From positions 1-36,220 of the forward strand of contig OMZF01000053.1 of the NCBI GenBank assembly GCA_900315465.1: a stretch of 36,220 bases of DNA, given 5' to 3'. Positions 7,314-14,987 of this stretch are shown here, one piece after another (position 1 is the first letter of the stretch; the number at the start of each line of letters is the position of its first letter). Source of the DNA: an uncultured Eubacteriales bacterium (GTDB lineage Bacteria > Bacillota > Clostridia > Oscillospirales > Acutalibacteraceae). A program made the translations under genes and the position numbers. Under the pieces are notes generated by a model. It did not search any database and was not told the origin of the DNA. It saw nothing but the letters and a program-made list of their open reading frames with translations.

Positions 7314-9008
7314 TTATGAAAGTTCGTCAACCAGTTTCTGGAGAGCATCAAGTGCTTCCTCGGGAAGTGCATCATATCCGCCCTTCTTTTCAGAGAAGCC
7401 CTTAACAGCGTTTACACGATTGATCATAGCATTCTTGAGAGCAGTTTTGTAATCAGCATCGTTCATATCGGGATCAAAACCTTCCCAGTTGAGAATTTCA
7501 ACATCCTCAAACGGACCCCACTTCTCAAACTTAGCTGTACCCTCAACAATAGCCTCAAGAACTCCGAGAGTATCTTCTTTCTGAACCTTCTTGCCCATGA
7601 AATCGCCTGTATTTACGATATAGCAAGCTACGTTCTTTTCCTCAACCAGCTTCTTGAATTTTACATAGTCATTTACAAGAGGATATGTTCTGAATGGGTT
7701 AGCATAAGGAACAATACGAAGTGCATTCATATCTGTACCTGCTGCAACACGTTCAGCAGTAGATGTTTTTGTAGCAAGTGTTGCACCCATTACAGAAGCA
7801 AGAGCAGCACCCTTGAGTTTTACGCAGGGAGGAATTGTAGGATCTTTCATTATCCAGATGATTGAGTTAACAGGAGAAGAAATCTTGTCAACTCTGTTCG
7901 GTGACCAGAGTTTTGACTTGATAGCACGACCGTTACCGTTTCTGATGTCCTCTGTTACGAGCTGGATCTTACCCTCGCTGTCCTTTGTGCAGGAGCAGTT
8001 CTGTACGCTGAGGAGATACTTATTATCGGGGCAGCCTGTGGGATAGTCAGCTGTCTTGTCGAAATATGAAGGCTCAAGTGCTATTGAAGCACAGGTATCT
8101 GAATTTATGATGAACGCATCATCATGGAGAACTGTTATGTTCGGATATTTGCCGTCATGCTTAGCGTGTGTGAGAGTTGACTTACCTGAGCCTGAAAGAC
8201 CGAATACAGAAGCAACATATTTGCTGCCGTCAGCAAGAGTATATTCTTTCTGACCGCCATGGCAGGAAGCATAGCCGTTACGGTTAGCTATAGCCCATGC
8301 GATAGTAAGAGTACCTTTTTTATGTTCGCCGAAATACTTCATACCAAGTATTGCAGCACAGTTATTCTCTGTGTCGAAATAACAGCAGGTGAGGTCATCG
8401 CTCAAACAGCTGTAATCTACATCCGGAGCAGGTGTAGGAGCCCACTGAGGATCTGAGAAAATATAAATGTCAGGCTCGTTGCCGTTGCCTACAGGCTGTG
8501 AACCCTCATACATTTTTGCATATTCCTCGTTGATATACTGGAAGTTGAGCAGCCAGTTATACATAAGGTTTTCCTCTCCTTCAGGAATAAGAAGGTGAGC
8601 CTTTACCATAAATTCGGGATCAAGTCCGATATAAGCTGACGCATGATAGAGTTTCTTGAAACGTGTCTTATAAACAGCATCCATAACTACCTTATCAAGC
8701 TTTGTATCATCTACACCGGGTTCGCCCTTAATTCTTCTTGCAGCAGCATATCTGCCTGTTACAGCACCGTCATTGAAAAGAAGAACTTTTGCATCTTCAG
8801 GAAGACCAACCTTCGGGCCTTCAAATACAGGCATATCTGTAACGATTGTGCCGGGTGAATTTTTAGCGAGGTTATAAGCCTCCTCAAGTGATTTTACCTC
8901 TACAACATTATTGCCGTAGAAAGCACCCTCAATAATTGAACGTGTTTTTGAAAAACCAACTTTTCCTTTTCCTATTTCGTTTATAGGATAATAAGCTTTT
9001 GTTGACAT
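7314..9008 (-). CDS. pckA: Phosphoenolpyruvate carboxykinase (ATP)
   Basis: This enzyme interconverts oxaloacetate + ATP and PEP + CO2 + ADP. In rumen and gut anaerobes it often runs toward oxaloacetate, feeding succinate formation. The 564-aa protein (E. coli PckA has 540) carries the P-loop GLSGSGKST (residues 270-278), the metal-binding HDDAF (295-299), KYFGEHKKG (224-232, with a candidate metal-binding Lys/His region) and NGNGRAIKSKLWSPNR. ATG 9008 is selected because GAGGAGG sits 9 nt upstream; an earlier in-frame start at 9053 would put the ribosome site inside the gene. It has its own strong promoter (9072-9100) and a bidirectional terminator. The adjacent Crp/Fnr regulator could control it, but I see no clear CRP/FNR palindrome. 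Confidence 0.93.
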   Translation of the reverse strand: MSTKAYYPINEIGKGKVGFSKTRSIIEGAFYGNNVVEVKSLEEAYNLAKNSPGTIVTDMPVFEGPKVGLPEDAKVLLFNDGAVTGRYAAARRIKGEPGVDDTKLDKVVMDAVYKTRFKKLYHASAYIGLDPEFMVKAHLLIPEGEENLMYNWLLNFQYINEEYAKMYEGSQPVGNGNEPDIYIFSDPQWAPTPAPDVDYSCLSDDLTCCYFDTENNCAAILGMKYFGEHKKGTLTIAWAIANRNGYASCHGGQKEYTLADGSKYVASVFGLSGSGKSTLTHAKHDGKYPNITVLHDDAFIINSDTCASIALEPSYFDKTADYPTGCPDNKYLLSVQNCSCTKDSEGKIQLVTEDIRNGNGRAIKSKLWSPNRVDKISSPVNSIIWIMKDPTIPPCVKLKGAALASVMGATLATKTSTAERVAAGTDMNALRIVPYANPFRTYPLVNDYVKFKKLVEEKNVACYIVNTGDFMGKKVQKEDTLGVLEAIVEGTAKFEKWGPFEDVEILNWEGFDPDMNDADYKTALKNAMINRVNAVKGFSEKKGGYDALPEEALDALQKLVDELS

Positions 9009-9071
9009 ATTGTCCTGCCTCCTCAAAATAATCTGAAAATGATACAGCTGCACATTTTCAGTACATATTAT

Positions 9072-9100
9072 ATTTTAACTCATAGCATCGTCATTGTCAA
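9072..9100 (-). promoter_or_regulatory. Predicted pckA promoter
   Basis: On the - strand: TTGACA (9100-9095), a 17-bp spacer, TAAAAT (9077-9072). Transcription would start near 9065, giving a leader of about 57 nt with the GAGGAGG ribosome site. Confidence 0.8.
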
Positions 9101-9277
9101 GACGGTTAATTTCAAAAAATACATTTTTCAACAGATAAAATGAAATCTCACATTTCAAATTATTCAAAAATATGCAATTATTAAGGTCATATTCACAAAA
9201 TCCGAATAATCAGAACAAAAAAACTTCATTTTTTGACATTAACGGTAAAATGTATAAAACTAAGGCACTTAATTTTA

Positions 9278-9961
9278 CTAATATAACAATTCTCTGAGTT
9301 TTTCCTTATCTGTTATTGTGATACCCTTGCGGGAAAGCTCAACTATTCCCTCAGAAGCAAAATATTTAAGCATTCTTGTAACAGCTTCACGGGCAGAACT
9401 GATATATTTTGCTATCTGTTCGTGAGTAAGTTTTAATGTAAGACTGTCACTCCGTACCATTTCATCCCACAAAAATACGGCTATTCTCTTGTCAAGACTT
9501 AAAAAAAGTATCTGCTGCATTACCCATACAACATCTGAAAAACTTTTTACGGCATTATCAAGGGCATAATTCTCAACATACAGATTTTCCCTTGCAACCT
9601 CTGCCATTGTATTGCCGCTGACTATGTATACCTCGCTGTCCTCCTCCGCATCAATGACAACATCAAATGTTATCGACTGCAACACACATGATGCGGAAAG
9701 CATACATACTTCACCCTTTTTGAAACGGTAAAGAGTTATTTCCTTTCCGTTTTCACTGAGAAGATATGCCCTCAGACATCCGCTCACAACCATTATAGCA
9801 CCTGTGCAGCTGTCACTTATACCATGTATATTTGTACCCTTTTTATAATTTACGGTAGTTGTATTTCCGCAAAGTTTTTCTCTTTGTTCATCTGTAAGCT
9901 GCTCCCAGAACGGAAAGTATGTTCTGTATACAAGTTTACATTGTGGTATTTCTATTGCCAA
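9278..9961 (-). CDS. Crp/Fnr family transcriptional regulator
   Basis: The 227-aa protein has an N-terminal cyclic-nucleotide-binding-like beta-roll (about residues 15-130; GAIMVVSGCLRAYLLSENGKEITLYRFKKGE in overlapping pieces) and a C-terminal winged helix with the Crp-type recognition segment LTHEQIAKYISSAREAVTRM and GIVELSRKGITITD. The N-terminal Cys8 and Cys31 do not form an FNR-type iron-sulfur cysteine cluster, so the ligand is unknown. The start is TTG 9961 with GGAGAGG 6 nt upstream. It is located upstream of pckA on the same strand but separated by 269 nt and the pckA promoter, so it is a candidate regulator of pckA by proximity only. Confidence 0.85.
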   Translation of the reverse strand: MAIEIPQCKLVYRTYFPFWEQLTDEQREKLCGNTTTVNYKKGTNIHGISDSCTGAIMVVSGCLRAYLLSENGKEITLYRFKKGEVCMLSASCVLQSITFDVVIDAEEDSEVYIVSGNTMAEVARENLYVENYALDNAVKSFSDVVWVMQQILFLSLDKRIAVFLWDEMVRSDSLTLKLTHEQIAKYISSAREAVTRMLKYFASEGIVELSRKGITITDKEKLRELLY

Positions 9962-9988
9962 TTTTCACCTCTCCTTATACAGCAGCGT

Positions 9989-10078
9989 GCTGTCATCCTG
10001 AGAAAAGCGAAGGATCTTTTAAATATAATAGTTATTCTGGAAAGATTCTTCGTCGCTTTGCTCCTCAGAATGACAAGC
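9989..10078. repeat. TGTCATCCTGAG...CTCAGAATGACA palindromic repeat
   Basis: The left arm begins GCTGTCATCCTGAG and runs through GCGAAGGATCTTTT. The right arm reads AAAGATTCTTCGTCGCTTTG then CTCAGAATGACAAGC, its imperfect complement. The arms are separated by a short AT-rich centre. This is a recognisable widespread intergenic repeat sequence in gut Firmicutes (general knowledge; copy number in this genome not visible). It lies between the Crp/Fnr gene start and the alaS terminator. Confidence 0.8.
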
Positions 10079-10113
10079 TTTTTCATAAATAAGTTAATAA
10101 TATTTCTTATAAA

Positions 10114-10150
10114 AGAACTCATACCCAATAAGGATATGAGTTCTGTTTTT
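10114..10150 (-). terminator. alaS terminator
   Basis: A stem of 10 bp (AGAACTCATA 10114-10123, TATGAGTTCT 10135-10144) lies 8 nt past the alaS stop and is followed on the - strand by TTTTATAAG. The + strand side also carries a T6 run, so it could work both ways. Confidence 0.75.
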
Positions 10151-10152
10151 TA

Positions 10153-12780
10153 TTATTTCAGACTGCTTATTACAACATCCTTCACTTTGCTGAGTGCAGA
10201 ATCAATTTTTGAAATATCCCCTACACCTGCCATAGCTCTTTCAGGCTTTCCGCCGCCTTTTCCTCCGACAAGCTCTGCTGCTGCCTTTACTATCTTACCG
10301 GCATTCGCACCTTTTGCCTGTGCATCTTTACCGCAGGCAACACAAAGATTTGCTTTGTCACCGTCTATTGCAAACATTACCGCAATACAATCGGGGGCTT
10401 TTCCAAGTACAGTATCAGCCATTGTTTTGAGAGCCGCTGAATTTGTTCCCTTGAATTTTCCGCAGGCAATACGAACTCCGTTATACTCCTCTGCTGATGA
10501 AAGCATAGCATCTATTCCCTGTGATGAAAGCTTTGCTGTAAGAGCTTCTATTTCCTTTTCCTTAGCTTTGAGTTCTTCCATAAGTCTCTCTGCTGCTTCA
10601 CCGAGTTTCGATGAATTTTTAAGTTTAAGTGCTTTCATAACATCATTTACTGTGTTATCGTATGAATCAAGCAGTTCTATCACTCCGGAACCTGTGACAG
10701 CTTCAATTCTTCTTACGCCTGCTGCTACAGAGTTTTCGCTTATGATACGGAAAAGTCCGAGTTTTGCTGTATTATCCATATGTGTACCGCCGCAGAATTC
10801 CTTTGAAAAATCACCTGCAATTACTACTCTTACAATATCTCCGTACTTTTCTCCGAACAATGCCATAGCACCAAGCTTCTTTGCTTCTTCAATTGGAAGT
10901 TCCTTTGTTTCTACAGCATAAGCCAATGCTATCTGCTCGTTAACAATGCTTTCTACTTTTTTAAGTTCTTCCTTTGTAAGTGCCGAGAAGTGAGTAAAGT
11001 CAAAGCGAAGTTTATCATCTGTTACCAGCTGACCTGCCTGCTCAACGTGAGAACCAAGTACCTCTCTGAGTGCTGCCTGAAGAAGATGTGCAGCAGTATG
11101 GTTTCTCATAATAGCATATCTTGATACAGGGTTTACAAGTGCCTGTACTGTTTCTCCGACTTCAAGAGTACCGTTATCAATATGACAGCGGTGCATGAAT
11201 ATACCGTTATTATCCTTAACGGTATCAAATACAGTTACTTCTGCTTTATCAGTCTTTATTGTACCCTTGTCACCTATCTGTCCGCCGCTTTCAGCATAGA
11301 ACGGTGTGCTGTCAAGCACAAGCACAACATCCTCTCCTGTTCCGCCGAACTCAACTTTTTCTCCGTCTTTTACTATTGCAAGTATCTTTGATTCACTTGT
11401 AAGGGTTTTATAACCTAAAAATTCTGTTTTTGCAATTCCGCTGAAATCAACGGCATCACTGAGCCATGCTTCTGTATCTGATTTCTTTCTTGCTTCCTTC
11501 GCTCTCTTTTTCTGCTCTGCAAGAAGTTTGTCATAGCCTTCTATATCTACTATCATGCCTCTTTCAGCAGCAATTTCTTTAATAAGATCAACAGGGAAAC
11601 CGAATGTATCATTAAGTCTGAAAGCATCTTCACCTGAAATACGGTTTACTTCAGCTTTATCTATTATATCATTAAGCATCGCAAAACCCTGATCAAGTGT
11701 TCTGCCGAATGCTTCTTCTTCTGTTCTGATAACCTTTGTGATTATTTCTCTTTTCTCTGCAAGTTCGGGATAATAGGGGTTTTCTGCTATTACAGTGTCA
11801 ACTACTTTATAGAGGAACGGGTCTTTCACTCCTAAAAGTCTGCCATGACGTGATGCTCTTCTGAGCAGTCTTCTGAGAACGTATCCTCTGCCTTCGTTTG
11901 AGGGCATAACACCGTCACCTATCATAAATGTAACACTTCTTATATGATCTGTGATAACACGCAGTGAAATATCGCTCTTTTCATCAGCACCGTAATTTAC
12001 TCCTACAAGTGAGCTTATCTTCTTCATTATGTTTTGAACTGTATCAACAAGGAAAAGATTGTCTACTCCCTGCATTATACAAGCAAGTCGCTCAAGTCCC
12101 ATACCTGTATCTATGTTAGGATGGTCAAGAGGAGTATAGTTGTTATTTCCGTCATTATCAAACTGGGTAAATACATTGTTCCAGAATTCAACATATCTGT
12201 CACAATCACAGCCTACACCACAGGTAGGACTGCCGCAGCCGTATTTTTCACCTCTGTCGAAATACAATTCTGAGCATGGGCCGCACGGGCCTTCTCCATG
12301 TTCCCAGAAGTTATCTTCTTTGCCAAGTCTTACAATATGGTCTGCTGATACTCCTACTTCCTTTGTCCATATCTCAAAAGCTTCATCGTCATTTTCATAG
12401 ATAGATACCCATATCTTATCAACAGGAAGTTCAAGCACATCTGTACAGAATTCCCAAGCCCATTTTGTAGCCTCGTGCTTGAAATAGTCGCCAAAGGAGA
12501 AGTTACCCAGCATTTCAAAAAATGTGCCGTGTCTTGCTGTGATGCCTACTCTTTCAATATCAGGTGTACGGATACATTTCTGACAAGTTGTAACTCTCTT
12601 TCTCGGAGGAGTTACCTCTCCTGTAAAATACTTTTTCATCGGTGCCATACCTGAATTGATAAGCAGCAGACTTTTATCATCTCTCGGTATAAGCGGAAAA
12701 CTCGGAAGTCTGAGATGTCCCTTTGATTCAAAGAATGAAAGATATTTTTCTCTCAGCTCGTTAAGTCCTGTCCATTGCAT
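10153..12780 (-). CDS. alaS: Alanyl-tRNA synthetase
   Basis: AlaRS charges tRNA-Ala and edits mischarged Ser/Gly. The 875-aa protein is standard length. Class II catalytic motifs are seen at the N-terminus (NSGMAPMKKYFTG, RHGTFFEMLGNFSFGD, then GMGLERL and GRGYVLRRLLRRA). The editing domain has the zinc set HTAAHLL and FCGGTH, and the C-terminal region ends with the DHHA1-like GGKGGGKPERAMAG segment. Start ATG 12780 has AAGGTGAT 8 nt upstream. Expression is expected to be induced when tRNA-Ala is uncharged, through the T-box leader at 12815-13050. Confidence 0.97.
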   Translation of the reverse strand: MQWTGLNELREKYLSFFESKGHLRLPSFPLIPRDDKSLLLINSGMAPMKKYFTGEVTPPRKRVTTCQKCIRTPDIERVGITARHGTFFEMLGNFSFGDYFKHEATKWAWEFCTDVLELPVDKIWVSIYENDDEAFEIWTKEVGVSADHIVRLGKEDNFWEHGEGPCGPCSELYFDRGEKYGCGSPTCGVGCDCDRYVEFWNNVFTQFDNDGNNNYTPLDHPNIDTGMGLERLACIMQGVDNLFLVDTVQNIMKKISSLVGVNYGADEKSDISLRVITDHIRSVTFMIGDGVMPSNEGRGYVLRRLLRRASRHGRLLGVKDPFLYKVVDTVIAENPYYPELAEKREIITKVIRTEEEAFGRTLDQGFAMLNDIIDKAEVNRISGEDAFRLNDTFGFPVDLIKEIAAERGMIVDIEGYDKLLAEQKKRAKEARKKSDTEAWLSDAVDFSGIAKTEFLGYKTLTSESKILAIVKDGEKVEFGGTGEDVVLVLDSTPFYAESGGQIGDKGTIKTDKAEVTVFDTVKDNNGIFMHRCHIDNGTLEVGETVQALVNPVSRYAIMRNHTAAHLLQAALREVLGSHVEQAGQLVTDDKLRFDFTHFSALTKEELKKVESIVNEQIALAYAVETKELPIEEAKKLGAMALFGEKYGDIVRVVIAGDFSKEFCGGTHMDNTAKLGLFRIISENSVAAGVRRIEAVTGSGVIELLDSYDNTVNDVMKALKLKNSSKLGEAAERLMEELKAKEKEIEALTAKLSSQGIDAMLSSAEEYNGVRIACGKFKGTNSAALKTMADTVLGKAPDCIAVMFAIDGDKANLCVACGKDAQAKGANAGKIVKAAAELVGGKGGGKPERAMAGVGDISKIDSALSKVKDVVISSLK

Positions 12781-12814
12781 TACTGATCACCTTTTCCTTA
12801 ATTTTTGTATTCCC

Positions 12815-13050
12815 ATAAAAAATAACGAAGCCTTCCGTATGGGACGAAAAGCTCCGTGTTACCACCCAAATTGCATATACTGACGTATATACCGCTCTAT
12901 GACTTTAACGCAGTCCTACGCTGTGTTTTGCACAGCAGCTCCAAGTCAGCCCGAACACTCTTTCACAGGGATATTCCACCAACGCTCCCCTCTCTTTAGT
13001 GAAGAAATATGTTCTTTTTCTCTTCTCAGCCGTCAATATTCAATTCGTAC
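12815..13050 (-). ncRNA. T-box riboswitch leader of alaS, specifier GCU (Ala)
   Basis: The - strand leader contains the T-box core GGGTGGTAACACGG (12867-12854). It is followed by a terminator with a 10-bp stem (12857-12848 with 12834-12825) and a TATTTTTTA run, so antitermination and termination are mutually exclusive there. Upstream lie an AGAGAGGGGAGCG-like stem I element and a GAACA/TGTTC helix whose 3' side is followed by GG-GCT-GA. GCT (12950-12948) is the likely alanine specifier codon. Uncharged tRNA-Ala should pair with specifier and T-box sequence and allow alaS transcription. The boundaries are approximate. Confidence 0.9.
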
Positions 13051-13056
13051 TTCTTT

Positions 13057-13084
13057 ATTATATATCATTTCACGAGCTTGTCAA
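13057..13084 (-). promoter_or_regulatory. Promoter of the alaS T-box leader
   Basis: Perfect consensus on the - strand: TTGACA (13084-13079), a 16-bp spacer, TATAAT (13062-13057). It lies immediately after the relQ stop codon. Confidence 0.85.
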
Positions 13085-13101
13085 GGGGGTTTTGAGAAAA
13101 A

Positions 13102-13836
13102 TCAGCCGTTTGCATTTGCCGAATTAAGAAGATTGCGTATATTCTGCATCCTGCTGTCGAGTGAAGCACTGACATTTGCACAGTCTGTAAGTTCATGTGA
13201 AAGTTTCTCCAGCATATCAGCAGGGATATTCTTTTTATACCGCATCTTATGTTCGAGGCTTGCCCAGAAATCCATAGCTATTGTACGAAGCTGAACTTCC
13301 ACCTTTACCATTTTCTTTTCATTTTCAAGAAATATAGGAACTTCCACAATAAGATGCAGACTTCTGTACCCCGAAGGTTTAGGATTTTTTATATAATCCT
13401 TTTTGCTGATAAGAACTATATCATCCTGACTAAGCAGACAATCCGCAAGTCTGTATATATCATCCACAAATGAACATATAACCCTTACTCCTGCCACATC
13501 ATTAATATTTTCTTCGATAGATTCAAGTGTTCTCGGAAGATTTTTCTTTATCAGCTTTTTCATTATACTGTTGTGGTCTTTGATTCGTGAATGAATTGAT
13601 TCTATCGGATTGCCGTCATATTTTAGAGAAAACTGTTCATTCAGCACCTTAAATTTTGTTTCGATCTCCATTATGGCACATGAATAATTAGCAAAAAAAC
13701 GCTCTACAGGGAGAAGCTGTTCATCTATTATATCAATGAATTCTTCTTCATTCATATTTATCTTTTGTGTAAGCTGAGTCAGTTCCTTTACCACATCATC
13801 TGATGTATGTGCAGGTACGATTTTTTCACTGTCCAT
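13102..13836 (-). CDS. relQ: Small alarmone synthetase, RelQ/YjbM type
   Basis: This protein makes (p)ppGpp from ATP and GDP/GTP without a hydrolase domain. The single RelA/SpoT synthetase domain occupies most of the 244-aa protein: SLKYDGNPIESIHSRIKD, DVAGVRVICSFVDDIYRLAD, the DYIKNPKPSGYRSLHLIVEV substrate loop (G-x-R-S-x-H), and VEVQLRTIAMDFWASLEHK, with the catalytic Glu in VEVQLRT. No HD, TGS or ACT domain is present. An N-terminal extension of about 30 residues is unassigned. The start is ATG 13836, with GGAAAGGAG upstream. It has its own promoter (13866-13894), but no terminator separates it from alaS, so read-through into the T-box leader is likely. Confidence 0.92.
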   Translation of the reverse strand: MDSEKIVPAHTSDDVVKELTQLTQKINMNEEEFIDIIDEQLLPVERFFANYSCAIMEIETKFKVLNEQFSLKYDGNPIESIHSRIKDHNSIMKKLIKKNLPRTLESIEENINDVAGVRVICSFVDDIYRLADCLLSQDDIVLISKKDYIKNPKPSGYRSLHLIVEVPIFLENEKKMVKVEVQLRTIAMDFWASLEHKMRYKKNIPADMLEKLSHELTDCANVSASLDSRMQNIRNLLNSANANG

Positions 13837-13865
13837 AATTTTTAACTCCTTTCCTTATTTAGTCT

Positions 13866-13894
13866 ATCATACTAATTTTTGCACACTTTGTCAA
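13866..13894 (-). promoter_or_regulatory. Predicted relQ promoter
   Basis: On the - strand: TTGACA (13894-13889), a 17-bp spacer, TATGAT (13871-13866), about 25 nt before the start codon. It overlaps nothing else and lies just beyond the end of the Rsm22-family gene. Confidence 0.8.
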
Positions 13895-13923
13895 CAAAGA
13901 TTTTGTCTTTAATGCATAAAAAA

Positions 13924-14895
13924 TTATATTTTTATTATATCACCACATTCAGATTTTCTTGCCTGTTTATATACTTCACCATATTTTTTTGTTATGATAA
14001 TATCTTTATTTTCCGTTTCGGTGCAAAGTTTAAGCTTTATCATGCCTTTTTCGATATAGGGATGTCTGAGTATCCTTGCCCCCTTTGTTTCGGGTTTTTC
14101 CTTTACAAATGCCATATAGGAAAATTTTTCGTCCTCATACGGCACATCTCCGCCTTTAAGATATTTATGTAACTTTGAACGCTGTACTCTTACTGTAAAA
14201 TGACACCAATCATCAAAGGAAAGACGACAATTTGCCATATGCGGACAAGGTGCGGCTATATATGCCCCTTTTGATAAAAGCTGTGTTCTTGCAGCTTTCA
14301 GAACTTCAAAACCTGATTGTGTTCCGGGTTCTGTAAGCAAAAGCAGTTTTTCGGTACTGTTCCAGAGCTTGTCTATTACTTTGATTCTGTTTTCAGGTGA
14401 AAGCTCGTTAAGCATATATGATTCCATGACAAGCCCTGCACTTTGAGGAATATCATCCCTTAAAATATCACCGCCAAGCCATTTCACTGAAGATGATGAA
14501 GAAAAGAATTTTTCTGTGAGATCAATACCTATCTCACGCATATTTTTTTCTCTTTCAACACAAGTAATTTCACTAAGATCATCAAGCATGGAATATGCAG
14601 CTATTATTGATGCTCCCGTTCCCGAACCCACATCAACGGCAGTTTTTATGTTTTTAAGTTCCGGTACTATTTCAAAAGTATATTCAAGTGCCGCTGCCAC
14701 TGCCGAAAATGTTGCCGGCATACGCACTAATGAATAAACAACTGTATCCTCTTTTGTAACGGTCAGGCTTTTATCCTTACCGCTTTCATTTTTATATTTT
14801 TCCGAAAGCTCGTCCGATACTGATTTAAGTTTATCGGGCTTCCAATATGAAGCTATTTCTTCTGTTCTTTTTCTTACTTCTGCCGGAAATTCCAT
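13924..14895 (-). CDS. Rsm22/METTL17-family protein, SAM-methyltransferase-like, predicted iron-sulfur
   Basis: The 323-aa protein matches the Rsm22 family, related to mitochondrial small-subunit assembly factors. It has RMPATFSAVAAAL (58-70), a SAM-type glycine loop DVGSGTGA (88-95), TEPGTQSGF (188-196), CPHMANCRL and DWCHFTVRVQRSKLHKYLKGG in sequence, and a distal LKLC. Cysteines at 217, 223, 231 and 291 fit the four-cysteine set reported to bind an Fe-S cluster in METTL17/Rsm22. Bacterial members are annotated as rRNA methyltransferase-like, but activity is not established. The start is ATG 14895 with AAAGG upstream. A divergent arrangement with the AGCS transporter shares the upstream spacer. 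Confidence 0.82.
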   Translation of the reverse strand: MEFPAEVRKRTEEIASYWKPDKLKSVSDELSEKYKNESGKDKSLTVTKEDTVVYSLVRMPATFSAVAAALEYTFEIVPELKNIKTAVDVGSGTGASIIAAYSMLDDLSEITCVEREKNMREIGIDLTEKFFSSSSSVKWLGGDILRDDIPQSAGLVMESYMLNELSPENRIKVIDKLWNSTEKLLLLTEPGTQSGFEVLKAARTQLLSKGAYIAAPCPHMANCRLSFDDWCHFTVRVQRSKLHKYLKGGDVPYEDEKFSYMAFVKEKPETKGARILRHPYIEKGMIKLKLCTETENKDIIITKKYGEVYKQARKSECGDIIKI

Positions 14896-14927
14896 ATTAT
14901 CATACCTTTCTTTGTCTATCCATTACT

Positions 14928-14956
14928 ATTATATAACTTACGAATAAAACACACAA
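14928..14956 (-). promoter_or_regulatory. Predicted promoter of the Rsm22-family gene
   Basis: On the - strand: TTGTGT (14956-14951), a 17-bp spacer, TATAAT (14933-14928), about 30 nt before the start codon. No comparably good promoter is seen for the divergent transporter gene in this spacer. Confidence 0.6.
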
Positions 14957-14987
14957 CCTTTTTAATATACTTTACAGGGTGTTGCAT

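Noticed and set aside
9233-9258. TTGACA and TATAAA on the + strand before the Crp/Fnr gene end
   Set aside because: The spacer is only 14 bp and there is no + strand gene to serve, so a chance match in AT-rich DNA is more likely.
9824-10921. A 365-codon open frame on the + strand overlapping the end of alaS and the Crp/Fnr gene
   Set aside because: It is antisense to two well-supported genes and across the repeat, has Ser/Pro/Phe-rich low-information sequence, and has no ribosome binding site. It is a by-product of codon use in alaS.
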